DNA of 64,000 nt from Fibrobacter sp. UWH4 (GCF_900142475.1 NZ_FRAY01000010.1:1-64000); one strand, 5' to 3'. Positions 28,796-36,663 are shown, numbered from the stretch's first letter. Translations and numbers: made by a program. Notes: generated by a model from the letters alone, not told the origin.

Positions 28796-28864
28796 ACTAT
28801 GCGTCCCGCGCATACTGAGCATGAAAAATAAGCATTTTGTGCATGCTTCGAAAATATTTATATT
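28796..28864 (+). promoter_or_regulatory. LysR-box promoter A (monooxygenase-flavodoxin-amidohydrolase operon)
   Basis: ACTATGC (28796-28802), 7 nt, GCATACTG (28810-28817) forms an inverted repeat with T-N11-A geometry. The -10 box TATATT is at 28859-28864, beginning 49 nt after the GCATA half-site begins. The box centre would be near -65 from the expected transcription start. The next element, AGCATGAAAAA, is shared with site C at 61762. A GGAG ribosome site follows at 28881. Confidence 0.8.
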
Positions 28865-28891
28865 ATATGCAAAGCATTTCGGAGTGGTCCA

Positions 28892-29293
28892 ATGAAACTC
28901 AAGTTTTTAACAATTTTTTCAATCCTTGCGCTCGCTGCGAGCGTGTTTGCGGAGAGTGCCATGAGCAACATTACGGTAAACCTGCGCTATACGGGTAAGA
29001 ACGGGGCGGCAAAGAAGTTCGCCGAAGAGATGGTTTCTAGCGGGACGGTGGCGAAAATCCGTGCCGAGAAGGGCAACATCCGCTACGAATATTTCCAGTC
29101 GCTGGACGATCCCGAGACCATCTTGCTGATTGACGCGTGGGAAAGCCAGGCTGCCATCGATGTGCACCACGCCTCGCCCATGATGAAGACGATTGCGAAG
29201 CTCCGCGACAAGTACGACTTGAAAATGACTGTTGAACGCTACACGCCCGACAACACCATGCCCAAGACCGACGAAAAGTTCATCAGGAAGTAG
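28892..29293 (+). CDS. Exported ABM-domain (putative quinol monooxygenase-like) protein
   Basis: The 133-residue protein has an N-terminal signal peptide (about 1-20, ending SVFA) and one antibiotic-biosynthesis-monooxygenase (ABM) domain. The latter shows the family pattern NITVNLRYTGKNGAAKKFAEEMV, then IRYEYFQSLDDPETILLIDAWESQAAIDVHHASPMMK. Relatives such as YgiN oxidise quinols without cofactor; the substrate here is unknown. It is the first gene after LysR-box promoter A, with GGAG seven bases before the ATG, and is followed 4 nt later by a flavodoxin lipoprotein gene. Confidence 0.88.
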   Translation: MKLKFLTIFSILALAASVFAESAMSNITVNLRYTGKNGAAKKFAEEMVSSGTVAKIRAEKGNIRYEYFQSLDDPETILLIDAWESQAAIDVHHASPMMKTIAKLRDKYDLKMTVERYTPDNTMPKTDEKFIRK

Positions 29294-29297
29294 TCCG

Positions 29298-30029
29298 ATG
29301 AAATCGCCCGCGTTGTTTTCGACATTGCTGCTGGCTCTGTTTTTGGGCTTCTTTGCCGCGTGTTCCGACGACGGCTCGTCTTCTCCGACAGGCGCCGGGG
29401 AAGCTGTCGAATCCAGCGTCTCGCAAGACGGCAAAAGCTCCGCGACTTCAAAGGACGAAACTTCTTCAAGTTCGGAATCAACCGTTTTGAGCAACTCGGC
29501 TAATTCAAGTTCGGCGACATCCAGTTCCGCGACATCGGCGAATAAATCCCGCGGCAAGACGCTCGTGGCTTACTTCTCGAGAACGGGCAACACCAAACCG
29601 CTGGCCGAATACGCCGCGGAATACCTGGACGCAACATTATTCGAAATCACCGCAAAAACCCCTTACACCGACGAAGACATCGCCTACTATACGGACTGCC
29701 GTGCCGACCGCGAACAGAAAGACGAATCCGCCCGCCCCGAAATCGCGACCGCTGTCGAGAACATGGACGAATACGATACCGTCATCATCGCGCACCCGAT
29801 ATGGCACGGGATCGCACCCCGCATCATAAGCACGTTCCTCGAAAGCTACGACTTTTCGGGCAAGACCTTGCTCACCTTCTGCACGTCGGCTTCAAGCCCG
29901 CTAGGCCAAAGCGCCAAGCTGCTGCAGGAACTCACGCCCAATTCCACATGGCTCGAAAGCAAGCGCTTCGCCATCGGCACCAGCCGCGAAGAAATCGAAG
30001 AATGGCTGGAAGAAGTTTTGCGCCCGTAA
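29298..30029 (+). CDS. Flavodoxin lipoprotein with Ser-rich linker
   Basis: The 243-residue protein has a lipoprotein signal ending GFFAAC (Cys22), then a Ser/Thr-rich spacer of about 65 residues typical of surface lipoproteins. The flavodoxin domain follows: LVAYFSRTGNTKPLAEYAAE is the FMN phosphate loop, and YDTVIIAHPIWHGIAPRIISTFLESYDFSGKT and FCTSASSPLGQSAK match the family. The ATG at 29298 is chosen because the preceding gene stops 4 nt earlier and AGGAAG lies upstream. It belongs to the LysR-box operon A. Confidence 0.92.
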   Translation: MKSPALFSTLLLALFLGFFAACSDDGSSSPTGAGEAVESSVSQDGKSSATSKDETSSSSESTVLSNSANSSSATSSSATSANKSRGKTLVAYFSRTGNTKPLAEYAAEYLDATLFEITAKTPYTDEDIAYYTDCRADREQKDESARPEIATAVENMDEYDTVIIAHPIWHGIAPRIISTFLESYDFSGKTLLTFCTSASSPLGQSAKLLQELTPNSTWLESKRFAIGTSREEIEEWLEEVLRP

Positions 30030-30057
30030 CCCATAGTCGACCATCATCGGGATTGCC

Positions 30058-31095
30058 ATGAATTTTAAGAATTACTTAACTGCAAGCGTTGTTTTGACCG
30101 CATTCCTGGCCGCGGCCGCCTTTGCCGGCGGTGCCATCGACGTTCATTCCCACGTGATTCCTGCGGATTATTTGGCCAATTTGCAAAAGCATAACGCTCT
30201 GCTGGACGAAGGTTTTCCGCTCCCCAAGTGGGACGTGAGCGCCCACCTGAAATGGATGGACGAAGCCCAGGTGCAGACGTCCGTTTTGACGCTCGCTGCC
30301 CCGCAGCCCTATTTTGGCGACGCGAACGAAAGTGCCGCCATCATCCGCAAGGTGAACGAGGCCGGTACATCCCTGAAAAAGCAACACCCCGGTCGATTCA
30401 TGTACTGCGCGGCACTCCCGCTGCCCGACGTGAAAAAGTCCATCGCCGAAGCGGCTTACGCCATCGATACGCTCAAGGTCGACTGTATCAAGCTTGCGAC
30501 CAACGTAAAGGGTCAGTACCTGGGCGCGCCCGAACTGGACCCCCTGTTTGATTACCTGAATAAAAAGCACGCCGTCGTGATTCTGCACCCTCACAGGCCG
30601 GAGCCCGTCAACAAGGACGTGATGAAGCAGACGCCGCTTGCCATGCAGGAATACCTTTCCGAAACGACCCGTGCCGTCACCAACATGATTTCCAGGAACG
30701 TGCTGGCCCGCTACTCGAACGTGAAGGTGGTGGTGCCCCATTGCGGTGCATACCTCCCGCTCGCCTTGCCCCGCATGAAGTCGCTGATTCCCGTGATGCA
30801 GCAGAACAAGCTCATCGGGAAAATCGACTGGGAAAAGAACCTGGCATCGCTCTATTACGACCTTGCCGGAGCGCACTCCGCAGAGACCATCCGCATGATG
30901 CTCACCGTCACCACGCCCGATCACCTGCTTTACGGCTCCGATTACCCCTACGTGGCACCCAAGGTGCTTACCGCGAGCATCGAACGGCTCAAGGCCTACC
31001 TGAAAAAAGAGGCCGACCTTGCGCCCTATTACGACATGATTCTTGAAGGCAACGCCCGCGCGCTGTTTGGCGATAGGGCGACCAGCGGGAAATAG
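30058..31095 (+). CDS. Exported amidohydrolase-2 family enzyme
   Basis: The 345-residue protein begins with a signal peptide (about 1-23). The mature part is a metal-dependent amidohydrolase-2 (ACMSD/decarboxylase-like) TIM barrel: HxH at His30/His32 (AIDVHSHVIP), His177 in ILHPHRP, His228 in VVPHCGAYLP, Asp295 in LYGSDYPY. Relatives decarboxylate or hydrolyse aromatic acids in the cytoplasm; export is unusual. It is the last gene of the LysR-box A operon and converges on the lysR gene with only 3 nt between the stop codons. Confidence 0.9.
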   Translation: MNFKNYLTASVVLTAFLAAAAFAGGAIDVHSHVIPADYLANLQKHNALLDEGFPLPKWDVSAHLKWMDEAQVQTSVLTLAAPQPYFGDANESAAIIRKVNEAGTSLKKQHPGRFMYCAALPLPDVKKSIAEAAYAIDTLKVDCIKLATNVKGQYLGAPELDPLFDYLNKKHAVVILHPHRPEPVNKDVMKQTPLAMQEYLSETTRAVTNMISRNVLARYSNVKVVVPHCGAYLPLALPRMKSLIPVMQQNKLIGKIDWEKNLASLYYDLAGAHSAETIRMMLTVTTPDHLLYGSDYPYVAPKVLTASIERLKAYLKKEADLAPYYDMILEGNARALFGDRATSGK

Positions 31096-31098
31096 ATT

Positions 31099-31902
31099 CT
31101 ACGCTAGCGTCACTTTGAAAAATTCCACGTTCATTTCGCGGTCGGCGAGCGGTACAATCTTGCGGTCCTTGGGAATTTCGTAATCGAACTGGTGGTCCGA
31201 AACGAATGTCAACAGCGAAGACTGCTCAATGAGCTTTGAAATGCCCTTCGTGCTGTCGTGCTTGATGAATATGGCGTCGGGAATCTTCTTGCGCTTGACC
31301 TGCTCCCAGAAGCCCACGTTGCTGCGCTGGATGATGGTTTCGCCCTTGAGTTCCCGGAGCCGGATGGATTTGCGCTTGGCCAGCGGGTGCTTTTTCGGGA
31401 GCGCAATCGAGAGCCGCTCCTGCATGTATTTTTCGGCGCGGTATTTCTTTGCGCGGGGGGCCTTGAGCGTGATGCCGATATCCGCCGTGCCCTCGTTCAG
31501 CGCCTTCAGCACCCCCGCCTCGTTGTCGATAATCTTGTAGGTGACCTGTGCCCCCGGGTGCTTTTCTTGCAGTTCCTGCATCATCCGTACTGCGGGGAGG
31601 ATCGCCATCGATGCGATGGAGTATGTGCGCGTGCCCGCTCCCTGCGGGCTGACCTTTTCCATCATCTCGCTTTGCAAGTCCATGATGCGCTTCGCGTATT
31701 CGGCGACCGTGCGTCCCTTCTCGTTCAGCTCGATGCGGTTCTTTTTGCGCTCGAAGAGCGGAGCGCCGATTTCGTCTTCCAGCTTTTTGAACGCGCGGCT
31801 CACCGCCGGCTGCGAAGTGTAGAGCTTGTCCGCTACGGTAGAAAGGGTCCCGTATTCTAGGAACCCGGCCAGCAAACGCAAAATGTAAGTCTCGACAAAC
31901 AT
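31099..31902 (-). CDS. LysR-family transcriptional regulator
   Basis: The 267-residue protein has an N-terminal winged helix-turn-helix (about 1-60: GTLSTVADKLYTSQPAVSRAFKKLEDEIGAPLFERKKNRIELNEKG) and a periplasmic-binding-like effector domain (about 88-267: DIGITLKAP, LSIALPKKHPLAKRK). It is somewhat shorter than typical LysR proteins (about 300). The ribosome site AGGGG lies in a CCCC-AAAA-GGGG mini-hairpin just before the start. Its own promoter carries a LysR-type box. Four similar boxes precede redox genes in the window, making it the likely regulator of that set (inference). Confidence 0.95.
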   Translation of the reverse strand: MFVETYILRLLAGFLEYGTLSTVADKLYTSQPAVSRAFKKLEDEIGAPLFERKKNRIELNEKGRTVAEYAKRIMDLQSEMMEKVSPQGAGTRTYSIASMAILPAVRMMQELQEKHPGAQVTYKIIDNEAGVLKALNEGTADIGITLKAPRAKKYRAEKYMQERLSIALPKKHPLAKRKSIRLRELKGETIIQRSNVGFWEQVKRKKIPDAIFIKHDSTKGISKLIEQSSLLTFVSDHQFDYEIPKDRKIVPLADREMNVEFFKVTLA

Positions 31903-31923
31903 AAAAAGCCCCTTTTGGGGATG

Positions 31924-31959
31924 AATATAATAAATCCGCTATGCGTCAAGCGAATAGTG
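31924..31959 (-). promoter_or_regulatory. LysR-box D over the lysR promoter
   Basis: On the minus strand CACTATTC, 7 nt, GCATAGC occupies 31959 down to 31938, a degenerate copy of the ACTATGC-N7-GCATA box. The -10 box TATATT is at 31929-31924, so the box covers the -35 region, the position expected for autorepression rather than activation. Confidence 0.65.
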
Positions 31960-31984
31960 GGGGAGTTTTTTGAATTAAAATGCA

Positions 31985-32974
31985 CTATTTTCCTTTTGTA
32001 TTTTGCTCCACTTTCGCAATGACTTCGGCGGGTGTCACGAAATCTAGCACGCTAAAAGCAGTCATTTCGTTACCCATATCTTTAAACGAAGCTCCAAAGT
32101 GATATACAGTGTCGTCGACCAGAAGAAAACGGTCGTGAATCGTGCGCATGGTCTTCAATTCTAGTTCAGGATATTGCTTCTTGTGCAAGTCTGCCGCAGT
32201 CTTGAATTCAGGTGTAATTCGTGAGGAGTAGATTTTTGCCGAAACGCCTTTTGCTCGCATGGCAGCAAATTTCAGCACCTCGATGGTGGCATATGGGTCA
32301 ATAAATACCACGGACTTTTTTGCCCTCTTCACAAGATCAGAAATCAGCACAAAACCGTCAAACCGCGTTCCGGTCGCAAGAATCCCACCCGTTGGAGTTT
32401 GTGCCGCATTCACGAAAAAATCTATACGTTGTTCGACTGCTGAAAGTCGGGAGTCCTGTTCGCCGAGACGTTTTTCTGTGGTGTTCCTAAATTCCGCAAT
32501 TTCTGCGCCCTGGTCTTCGATGAGTTGCCGCTGTTCGTGCAGACGGTCCACAATCTGCAAATCGGTCGATATTTTTCGCTGGTTTATGGCGTAACCCTTG
32601 AGCATGTATTCCTTGAGAACTTGGTTTGCCCAGCGGCGAAACTTGACTCCGCTTGCGGACTTTACGCGATATCCGACCGAAATGATTACATCAAGGCTAT
32701 AAAAAGCAACCGGTTGCTTTACGCCATCAACACGCAAAAAATGCGTGTTGTTGTCTTTCTCGACTTCCTCCGAAAACACGTTGTTGATGTGCTTTCGTAA
32801 CGTTTTCTCGTCTCGATTGAAAAGACGCGCCATTTGGTTTGCCGTGAGCCACACGGTCTCGTTTTCTACACGCACCTCCAGCCGGACTTCGCCTTCCGGC
32901 TGGTAAAGCACGATTTCGCCCCTGTTTTCGTTCCCGACCTGGTCGCGAATCTCAATTTTATCCTTTTTGCTCAT
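31985..32974 (-). CDS. RhuM-family protein with degenerate PLD-like C-terminus
   Basis: The 329-residue protein has the RhuM-type N-terminus: IVLYQPEGEVRLEVRVENETVWLTANQMARLFNRDEKTLRKHINNVFSEEVEK, then VDGVKQPVAFYSLDVIISVGYRVKSASGVKFRRWANQVLKEYMLKGYAIN. A coiled coil (about 145-190) follows. The C-terminal part has IHDRFLLVDDTVYHFGASFKDMG, resembling one HxK/HxR half-site of phospholipase-D-like proteins. The ATG at 32974 has GGAG six bases upstream and is preferred to the longer frame to 33028. Members are scattered accessory genes near mobile and defence loci; function unknown. Confidence 0.88.
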   Translation of the reverse strand: MSKKDKIEIRDQVGNENRGEIVLYQPEGEVRLEVRVENETVWLTANQMARLFNRDEKTLRKHINNVFSEEVEKDNNTHFLRVDGVKQPVAFYSLDVIISVGYRVKSASGVKFRRWANQVLKEYMLKGYAINQRKISTDLQIVDRLHEQRQLIEDQGAEIAEFRNTTEKRLGEQDSRLSAVEQRIDFFVNAAQTPTGGILATGTRFDGFVLISDLVKRAKKSVVFIDPYATIEVLKFAAMRAKGVSAKIYSSRITPEFKTAADLHKKQYPELELKTMRTIHDRFLLVDDTVYHFGASFKDMGNEMTAFSVLDFVTPAEVIAKVEQNTKGK

Positions 32975-33141
32975 TTTTACTCCATAAAAAAAGCCGGCCT
33001 TTGGATACATTAAAAGCCCAATTTCCATTGGGGATATACCAAATAGCCGACTTTTCTAGTCGAACGTGGCTTGCAGGCGGAAATCCGCTGCCAGTGCCTT
33101 TTAGGGGATAATATACAAAAATTTAGCCCCAAAACGTTTTT

Positions 33142-33190
33142 TTATTCAATAAATGCATTGTATTGGATAAAAAACACACTTTTTTATCCA
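33142..33190. other. Overlapping inverted repeats between the aldo/keto reductase and RhuM genes
   Basis: TTATTCAATA (33142-33151) pairs with TATTGGATAA (33161-33170) with one mismatch. It overlaps a second, perfect 11-bp inverted repeat: TGGATAAAAAA (33164-33174), CACAC, TTTTTTATCCA (33180-33190). The second could end transcription of the aldo/keto reductase gene; the first lies upstream of an apparent RhuM -10 (TATATT-like near 33105-33118, minus strand) and could be an operator. The rest of the RhuM leader (32975-33104) holds small hairpins (CCCAA/TTGGG at 33017-33032) but no gene. Confidence 0.55.
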
Positions 33191-33214
33191 GTTTGACTAA
33201 AATTTTGACGATTT

Positions 33215-34153
33215 TCACCAGTTCTCGTAGCGGTGGCCCGTATCGAGGGCGGCGATTTGCTTCATTTCGTCGTCTGTCAACTCGAAATCGAAAATCGATA
33301 TGTTTTCTGCGATGTGGTCGGGGTTCTTGGAACCTGGAATGGCAATGTAGCCCGATTGCACATGCCAGCGCAACACCACCTGTGCGGCCGATTTCCCGTG
33401 AGTCTTCGCTATCTTTGCGACAACCTTGTTCCCCAAGACATCTTCGGTGTGGCCGCGCCCGCCCAGCGGGTAATAAGATTCTACTACAGCGCCGTATCGT
33501 TTTGCGTATTCCTTGAATTCCGTGTTCTGGTAAAACACGTGGTTTTCGTTTTGCACCACGGCAGGCTTGATTTCGAAATCGGCAAAAAAGCGCTTCGCCG
33601 TCTTTTCGGTGTAGTAATTCGATATGCCGATGGAACGGATTTTCTTCGCCTTCACCGCACGTTCCATAGCCTTGTAAACCGCCTTGTCCTCGGCGTCGCT
33701 CCCGTGCTGGTGCAACAGCATCAAATCAATATATTCGAGCCCCAGCTTTTCAAGAGAGTCGTCGATGTCTTCGTCCAGGGAACTGCTCCACGGCACCAGT
33801 TTCGACGTCACGAATAAATCTTCGCGCTTCACGAGCCCCTCGTCAATCGCCCGGCGGATTCCCCTACCCACTGCTTCTTCGTTGTCGTAATATTTTGCCG
33901 TATCAATCAGTCGATACCCGTTCTTGATGGCGACATAGACTGCGTCTTCAGCCACCTTGCCGCGCAAAGTCCAAGTGCCAAGCCCGAGAACCGGCATATC
34001 GAAACCCGAATTCAACTTGACCGTTGGGGCCGCCCCTTTGCTATTCTGCACGATTGAATCTCCTTTGTCCGAAACCTTCGGCACCGCCTGCGACGCCGCA
34101 TCGCTCGAACACGCCATGAACAGGAAAACGAACAAGAAACTGAACCACCTCAT
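33215..34153 (-). CDS. Aldo/keto reductase with lipoprotein signal
   Basis: The 312-residue protein starts with a short hydrophobic signal ending FMAC (Cys15) and a polar linker to about residue 43, so it is predicted to be a lipoprotein. The reductase domain keeps the catalytic tetrad: Asp84/Tyr89 (RLIDTAKYY), Lys118 (FVTSKL), His148 (LMLLHQH), and the cofactor-binding IAIPGSKNPDHIAENISIFDFELTDDEM. NADPH is not expected outside the cytoplasm, which makes the signal odd. A LysR-type box lies 55-75 nt upstream; a -10-like TATTTT lies 6 nt before the ATG, suggesting a leaderless mRNA. Confidence 0.92.
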   Translation of the reverse strand: MRWFSFLFVFLFMACSSDAASQAVPKVSDKGDSIVQNSKGAAPTVKLNSGFDMPVLGLGTWTLRGKVAEDAVYVAIKNGYRLIDTAKYYDNEEAVGRGIRRAIDEGLVKREDLFVTSKLVPWSSSLDEDIDDSLEKLGLEYIDLMLLHQHGSDAEDKAVYKAMERAVKAKKIRSIGISNYYTEKTAKRFFADFEIKPAVVQNENHVFYQNTEFKEYAKRYGAVVESYYPLGGRGHTEDVLGNKVVAKIAKTHGKSAAQVVLRWHVQSGYIAIPGSKNPDHIAENISIFDFELTDDEMKQIAALDTGHRYENW

Positions 34154-34207
34154 GCCCTAAAAATAACCAAATTCCGCCATAAATCAAAATACTTATTTCG
34201 CATAAAA

Positions 34208-34228
34208 GATATGCTTTGAAAGCATAGT
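34208..34228 (-). promoter_or_regulatory. LysR-box E upstream of the aldo/keto reductase
   Basis: On the minus strand ACTATGC, TTTCAAA, GCATATC runs from 34228 to 34208, containing a 17-nt dyad with 7-bp arms (TATGCTT/AAGCATA). It matches sites A, B and C, and a TATTTT -10-like box begins at the same distance (49 nt) from the GCATA half-site. The right outer half is weaker than in A-C. Confidence 0.6.
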
Positions 34229-34246
34229 TTTACATTTTTCATCAAA

Positions 34247-34279
34247 ATGTCATAATATGACATTGCAAGAATGTATATT
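34247..34279 (+). promoter_or_regulatory. Palindromic operator and -10 box of the DUF1016 gene
   Basis: ATGTCATA-A-TATGACAT (34247-34263) is a perfect dyad with 8-bp arms. TATATT at 34274-34279 is a plausible -10, and the dyad covers the -35 region, the usual position of a repressor site. The binding protein is unknown. Confidence 0.6.
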
Positions 34280-34292
34280 TGCAGTGAGCAAA

Positions 34293-34311
34293 AAAGACCC
34301 GCAATTTCAAG
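34293..34311 (+). repeat. 19-bp direct repeat, left copy flanking the DUF1016 gene
   Basis: AAAGACCCGCAATTTCAAG here matches AAAGACTCGCAATTTCAAG at 35376-35394 in 18 of 19 positions. The two copies bracket the DUF1016 gene, 1083 bp apart. In this copy CCCGCAA also pairs with TTGCGGG (34317-34323) to form a hairpin just before the ribosome site. Confidence 0.8.
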
Positions 34312-34334
34312 CTTGTTTGCGGGCAGGAGCGAAA

Positions 34335-35372
34335 ATGAAGAAAAAGACCGGAAAAGGAATAGAGATAGCCCAAGCCCAAAGCAATGGGTACAAGAATCTT
34401 GTAACGCAAATAGGCTCATTGCTGGTTGAAAGCCGTAAACAGGTGTTTCAAGCAGTGAACACCACTCTCGTAAATACCTATTGGCAAATCGGTCGTCATA
34501 TTGTAGAATATGAACAAGATGGCAATGCGAAAGCCCAATATGGGGCAGAACTGTTGGATAACCTTGCTAAGGACTTGACTGCGCAATTTGGAAAAGGGTT
34601 CAGCCGATCAAACCTATTCCAAGTGAGGCTATTTTACCTAAAATTCCCAAAAATCCAGACACTGTCTGGAAAATTGACCTGGAGTCATTATACAGAAATC
34701 ATCAAGGCAAACTCTGACTTGGAAATTGGTTTTTACACAAAGCAATGCGAAAACGAGAACTGGAGCGTCAGGGAACTCAAGCGTCAGATGAAAAGTCTGC
34801 TGTTCCATAGGATTGCCTTGAGCAAGGACAAGAAGAGCGTGCTGGAAATAAGCAAGCAAGGAATCCAAACGCAAAAGCCCGAAGACATCGTAAAGGACCC
34901 TTATGTTCTGGAATTTCTTGGGGTAAACGAAGACCAGAAATACCTTGAAGGAGATATCGAGGAGAAGGTTGTCGCCAACTTGCAAACGTTCTTGTTGGAG
35001 TTCGGCAAAGGCTTCGCTTTTATCGGACGGCAGTACAAGATGCAGATTGGTGCCAGACAGTTCAAAGTAGATTTAGTGTTCTACAATTACAATCTCAAAT
35101 GCTTTGTTCTTATTGATTTAAAACGTGGCGAAATCGAGCATTACGATGTGGGGCAAATGAACATGTACCTGAATTTCTTCAAAAAAGAGGTCTGCGCCCA
35201 AGACGATAATCCGCCTATCGGAATAGTACTTGGTGCCTACAAGGACCAGTTGTTGATGGAATACGCGATGCAGGGAATAGAAAACAATTTATTCGTAAGC
35301 AAGTACCAACTTTATCTCCCCAAGCGCGAGGAATTGCAGGGCGAACTTGAAAAACTGCTTTCGGGAAAGTGA
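34335..35372 (+). CDS. DUF1016 (YhcG-type) PD-(D/E)XK nuclease family protein
   Basis: This is a 345-residue soluble protein. The N-terminal half (LVTQIGSLLVESRKQVFQAVNTTLVNTYWQIGRHIVEYEQ, then GKGFSRSNLFQVRLFYLKFP) is the helical DUF1016_N domain. The C-terminal half has the nuclease-like core FKVDLVFYNYNLKCFVLIDLKRGEIEHYDVGQMNMYLNFF with an Asp...(D)xK active-site pattern. ATG 34335 with AGGAG five bases upstream is preferred to an ATG at 34257 that lies within the operator. Family members are widespread accessory genes, often in defence or restriction neighbourhoods. Flanking 19-bp direct repeats suggest it arrived as a single-gene cassette. Confidence 0.9.
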   Translation: MKKKTGKGIEIAQAQSNGYKNLVTQIGSLLVESRKQVFQAVNTTLVNTYWQIGRHIVEYEQDGNAKAQYGAELLDNLAKDLTAQFGKGFSRSNLFQVRLFYLKFPKIQTLSGKLTWSHYTEIIKANSDLEIGFYTKQCENENWSVRELKRQMKSLLFHRIALSKDKKSVLEISKQGIQTQKPEDIVKDPYVLEFLGVNEDQKYLEGDIEEKVVANLQTFLLEFGKGFAFIGRQYKMQIGARQFKVDLVFYNYNLKCFVLIDLKRGEIEHYDVGQMNMYLNFFKKEVCAQDDNPPIGIVLGAYKDQLLMEYAMQGIENNLFVSKYQLYLPKREELQGELEKLLSGK

Positions 35373-35375
35373 CAT

Positions 35376-35394
35376 AAAGACTCGCAATTTCAAG
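35376..35394 (+). repeat. 19-bp direct repeat, right copy flanking the DUF1016 gene
   Basis: This is the second copy of the repeat at 34293-34311 (one mismatch). It begins 3 nt after the DUF1016 stop and ends exactly at the stop codon of the convergent tetR gene, a typical insertion position. Confidence 0.8.
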
Positions 35395-35970
35395 TTACTC
35401 CCTGTTCGCAAATGCCTTGATGCCGCCTTCCATGAGGGTTGCGGCGAGGTCAATCATTTGCTTAAGCGGGATTTTGCGGCCGTCTTGCACCCACTGGCGG
35501 TATAGCGCGAGCGTGGTGTTGTTGAACGCTCGCACGATATTCTGGACGCAGACTTGCTTGGTGTGGAGTCGCGTCGTTTTGGAATGGGTGTGGGCCAAGA
35601 CCTTGCGTTGCATGGGTTCGCGCACGTAGTCCAGACGGCTGTCGCAGGTGATTTTCTTGAAGAACTCGTCTTGCGATTCCATGAACTCGAAAAAAGAGCG
35701 TACGATTTCCTTCTGGTTGTCGAGGTAGTTGTAGTCCTTCACGAGCTCAATATAGCGTTCCATGTAGCCCGCCTGGATTTCGCGGAGCACGTCGTCGGTG
35801 CTTTCGTAATGCAGGTAGAACGTGTTGCGGTTGATCATGGCGCGGTCGGCGAGCGCCTTGACGGTAATCTTTTCGTAGGGCATTTCGCAGACCATCTGCT
35901 TGAACGCCGTGTAGATGGATTCTTTGGTGCGCCTGATGCGCAAATCTTCTTTGTGGGAGGCTGGATTCAT
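35395..35970 (-). CDS. TetR/AcrR-family transcriptional regulator
   Basis: The 191-residue protein has the TetR N-terminal helix-turn-helix (about 10-56: RTKESIYTAFKQMVCEMPYEKITVKALADRAMINRNTFYLHYESTDDVL) and a helical C-terminal effector domain. It is divergent from the acetyltransferase/SnoaL/aldo-keto-reductase operon at 36115 and likely controls it. A minus-strand TATATT at 35983-35978 lies 7 nt before the ATG, so the transcript may be nearly leaderless. The inducer is unknown. Confidence 0.95.
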   Translation of the reverse strand: MNPASHKEDLRIRRTKESIYTAFKQMVCEMPYEKITVKALADRAMINRNTFYLHYESTDDVLREIQAGYMERYIELVKDYNYLDNQKEIVRSFFEFMESQDEFFKKITCDSRLDYVREPMQRKVLAHTHSKTTRLHTKQVCVQNIVRAFNNTTLALYRQWVQDGRKIPLKQMIDLAATLMEGGIKAFANRE

Positions 35971-36045
35971 GCCGTAAAATATACAAAAATAATTTGCACT
36001 TTTTGAACATTTGTCGCTTATTTTGCACTAGCCCATAACTTGCCA

Positions 36046-36074
36046 TTTGAATTCGGGCCAAAACAACCTATAAT
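36046..36074 (+). promoter_or_regulatory. Promoter of the acetyltransferase operon in the tetR divergent region
   Basis: TTTGAA (36046-36051), 17-bp spacer and TATAAT (36069-36074) form a good promoter. Upstream, TTTGCACT occurs twice in direct orientation (35993-36000, 36022-36029), lying between this promoter and the tetR start, and may be part of the operator. AAGGAG at 36104-36109 is the ribosome site of the first gene. Confidence 0.7.
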
Positions 36075-36114
36075 TCAAGTGTAAACAACAAAAATGCGCA
36101 AGCAAGGAGCACTT

Positions 36115-36663
36115 ATGGACTGCAAAGAAGAAATCGTCGATTCCCGAATCCCGGACCCCGAGGCCTTTGAAATCGGCTCGAAGAACGCCCAGATTCTGTT
36201 CAAGTTGAACCACACCATGCCCATGACCGAGGAATACGGCAAGGTGGTCAAGGAACTGTTCGGCGACAATATCGGCGAAGGCACGATGCTCACGGCTCCG
36301 CTTCAGGGCGTGTGCTTTGAGCGTGTGAAAATCGGGAAGAACGTGTATATCGGCAGCAACTTGCTCCTGATGGCCCGCGGCGGCATCACCATCGAGGACG
36401 GCGCATGGATTGCGGCCAATGTGCAGTTGCTTTCGAACAACCACGACCTTTACGACCGTGCGGTTTTGCAGTGCAAGCCCGTGCTTATCAAGGAAGACGC
36501 TTGGCTTGGCGCTGGAGTTTCCGTGTTGCCTGGCGTGTGCATCGGTAAGCATGCCGTGGTGGGCGCAGGTTCCGTGGTCACGAAGGACATTCCCGATTAC
36601 GCCGTTGCTGTGGGCAGCCCCGCCAAGGTGGTGCGCATGCTTGATCCGGAGAAATTCGCATAA
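36115..36663 (+). CDS. Hexapeptide-repeat acyltransferase
   Basis: The 182-residue protein is a left-handed beta-helix O-acetyltransferase of the maltose/galactoside type: helical start, then VKIGKNVYIGSNLLLMARGGITIEDGAWIAANVQLLSNNHDLYDRAV with the catalytic-type His, and GKHAVVGAGSVVTKDIPDYAVAVGSPAKVV. The ATG at 36115 is preferred to one at 36094 because AAGGAG sits five bases before it. It heads an operon with a SnoaL-like lipoprotein (29 nt gap) and an exported aldo/keto reductase, divergent from tetR. It pairs with an aldo/keto reductase as at 24115-25575. Confidence 0.92.
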   Translation: MDCKEEIVDSRIPDPEAFEIGSKNAQILFKLNHTMPMTEEYGKVVKELFGDNIGEGTMLTAPLQGVCFERVKIGKNVYIGSNLLLMARGGITIEDGAWIAANVQLLSNNHDLYDRAVLQCKPVLIKEDAWLGAGVSVLPGVCIGKHAVVGAGSVVTKDIPDYAVAVGSPAKVVRMLDPEKFA

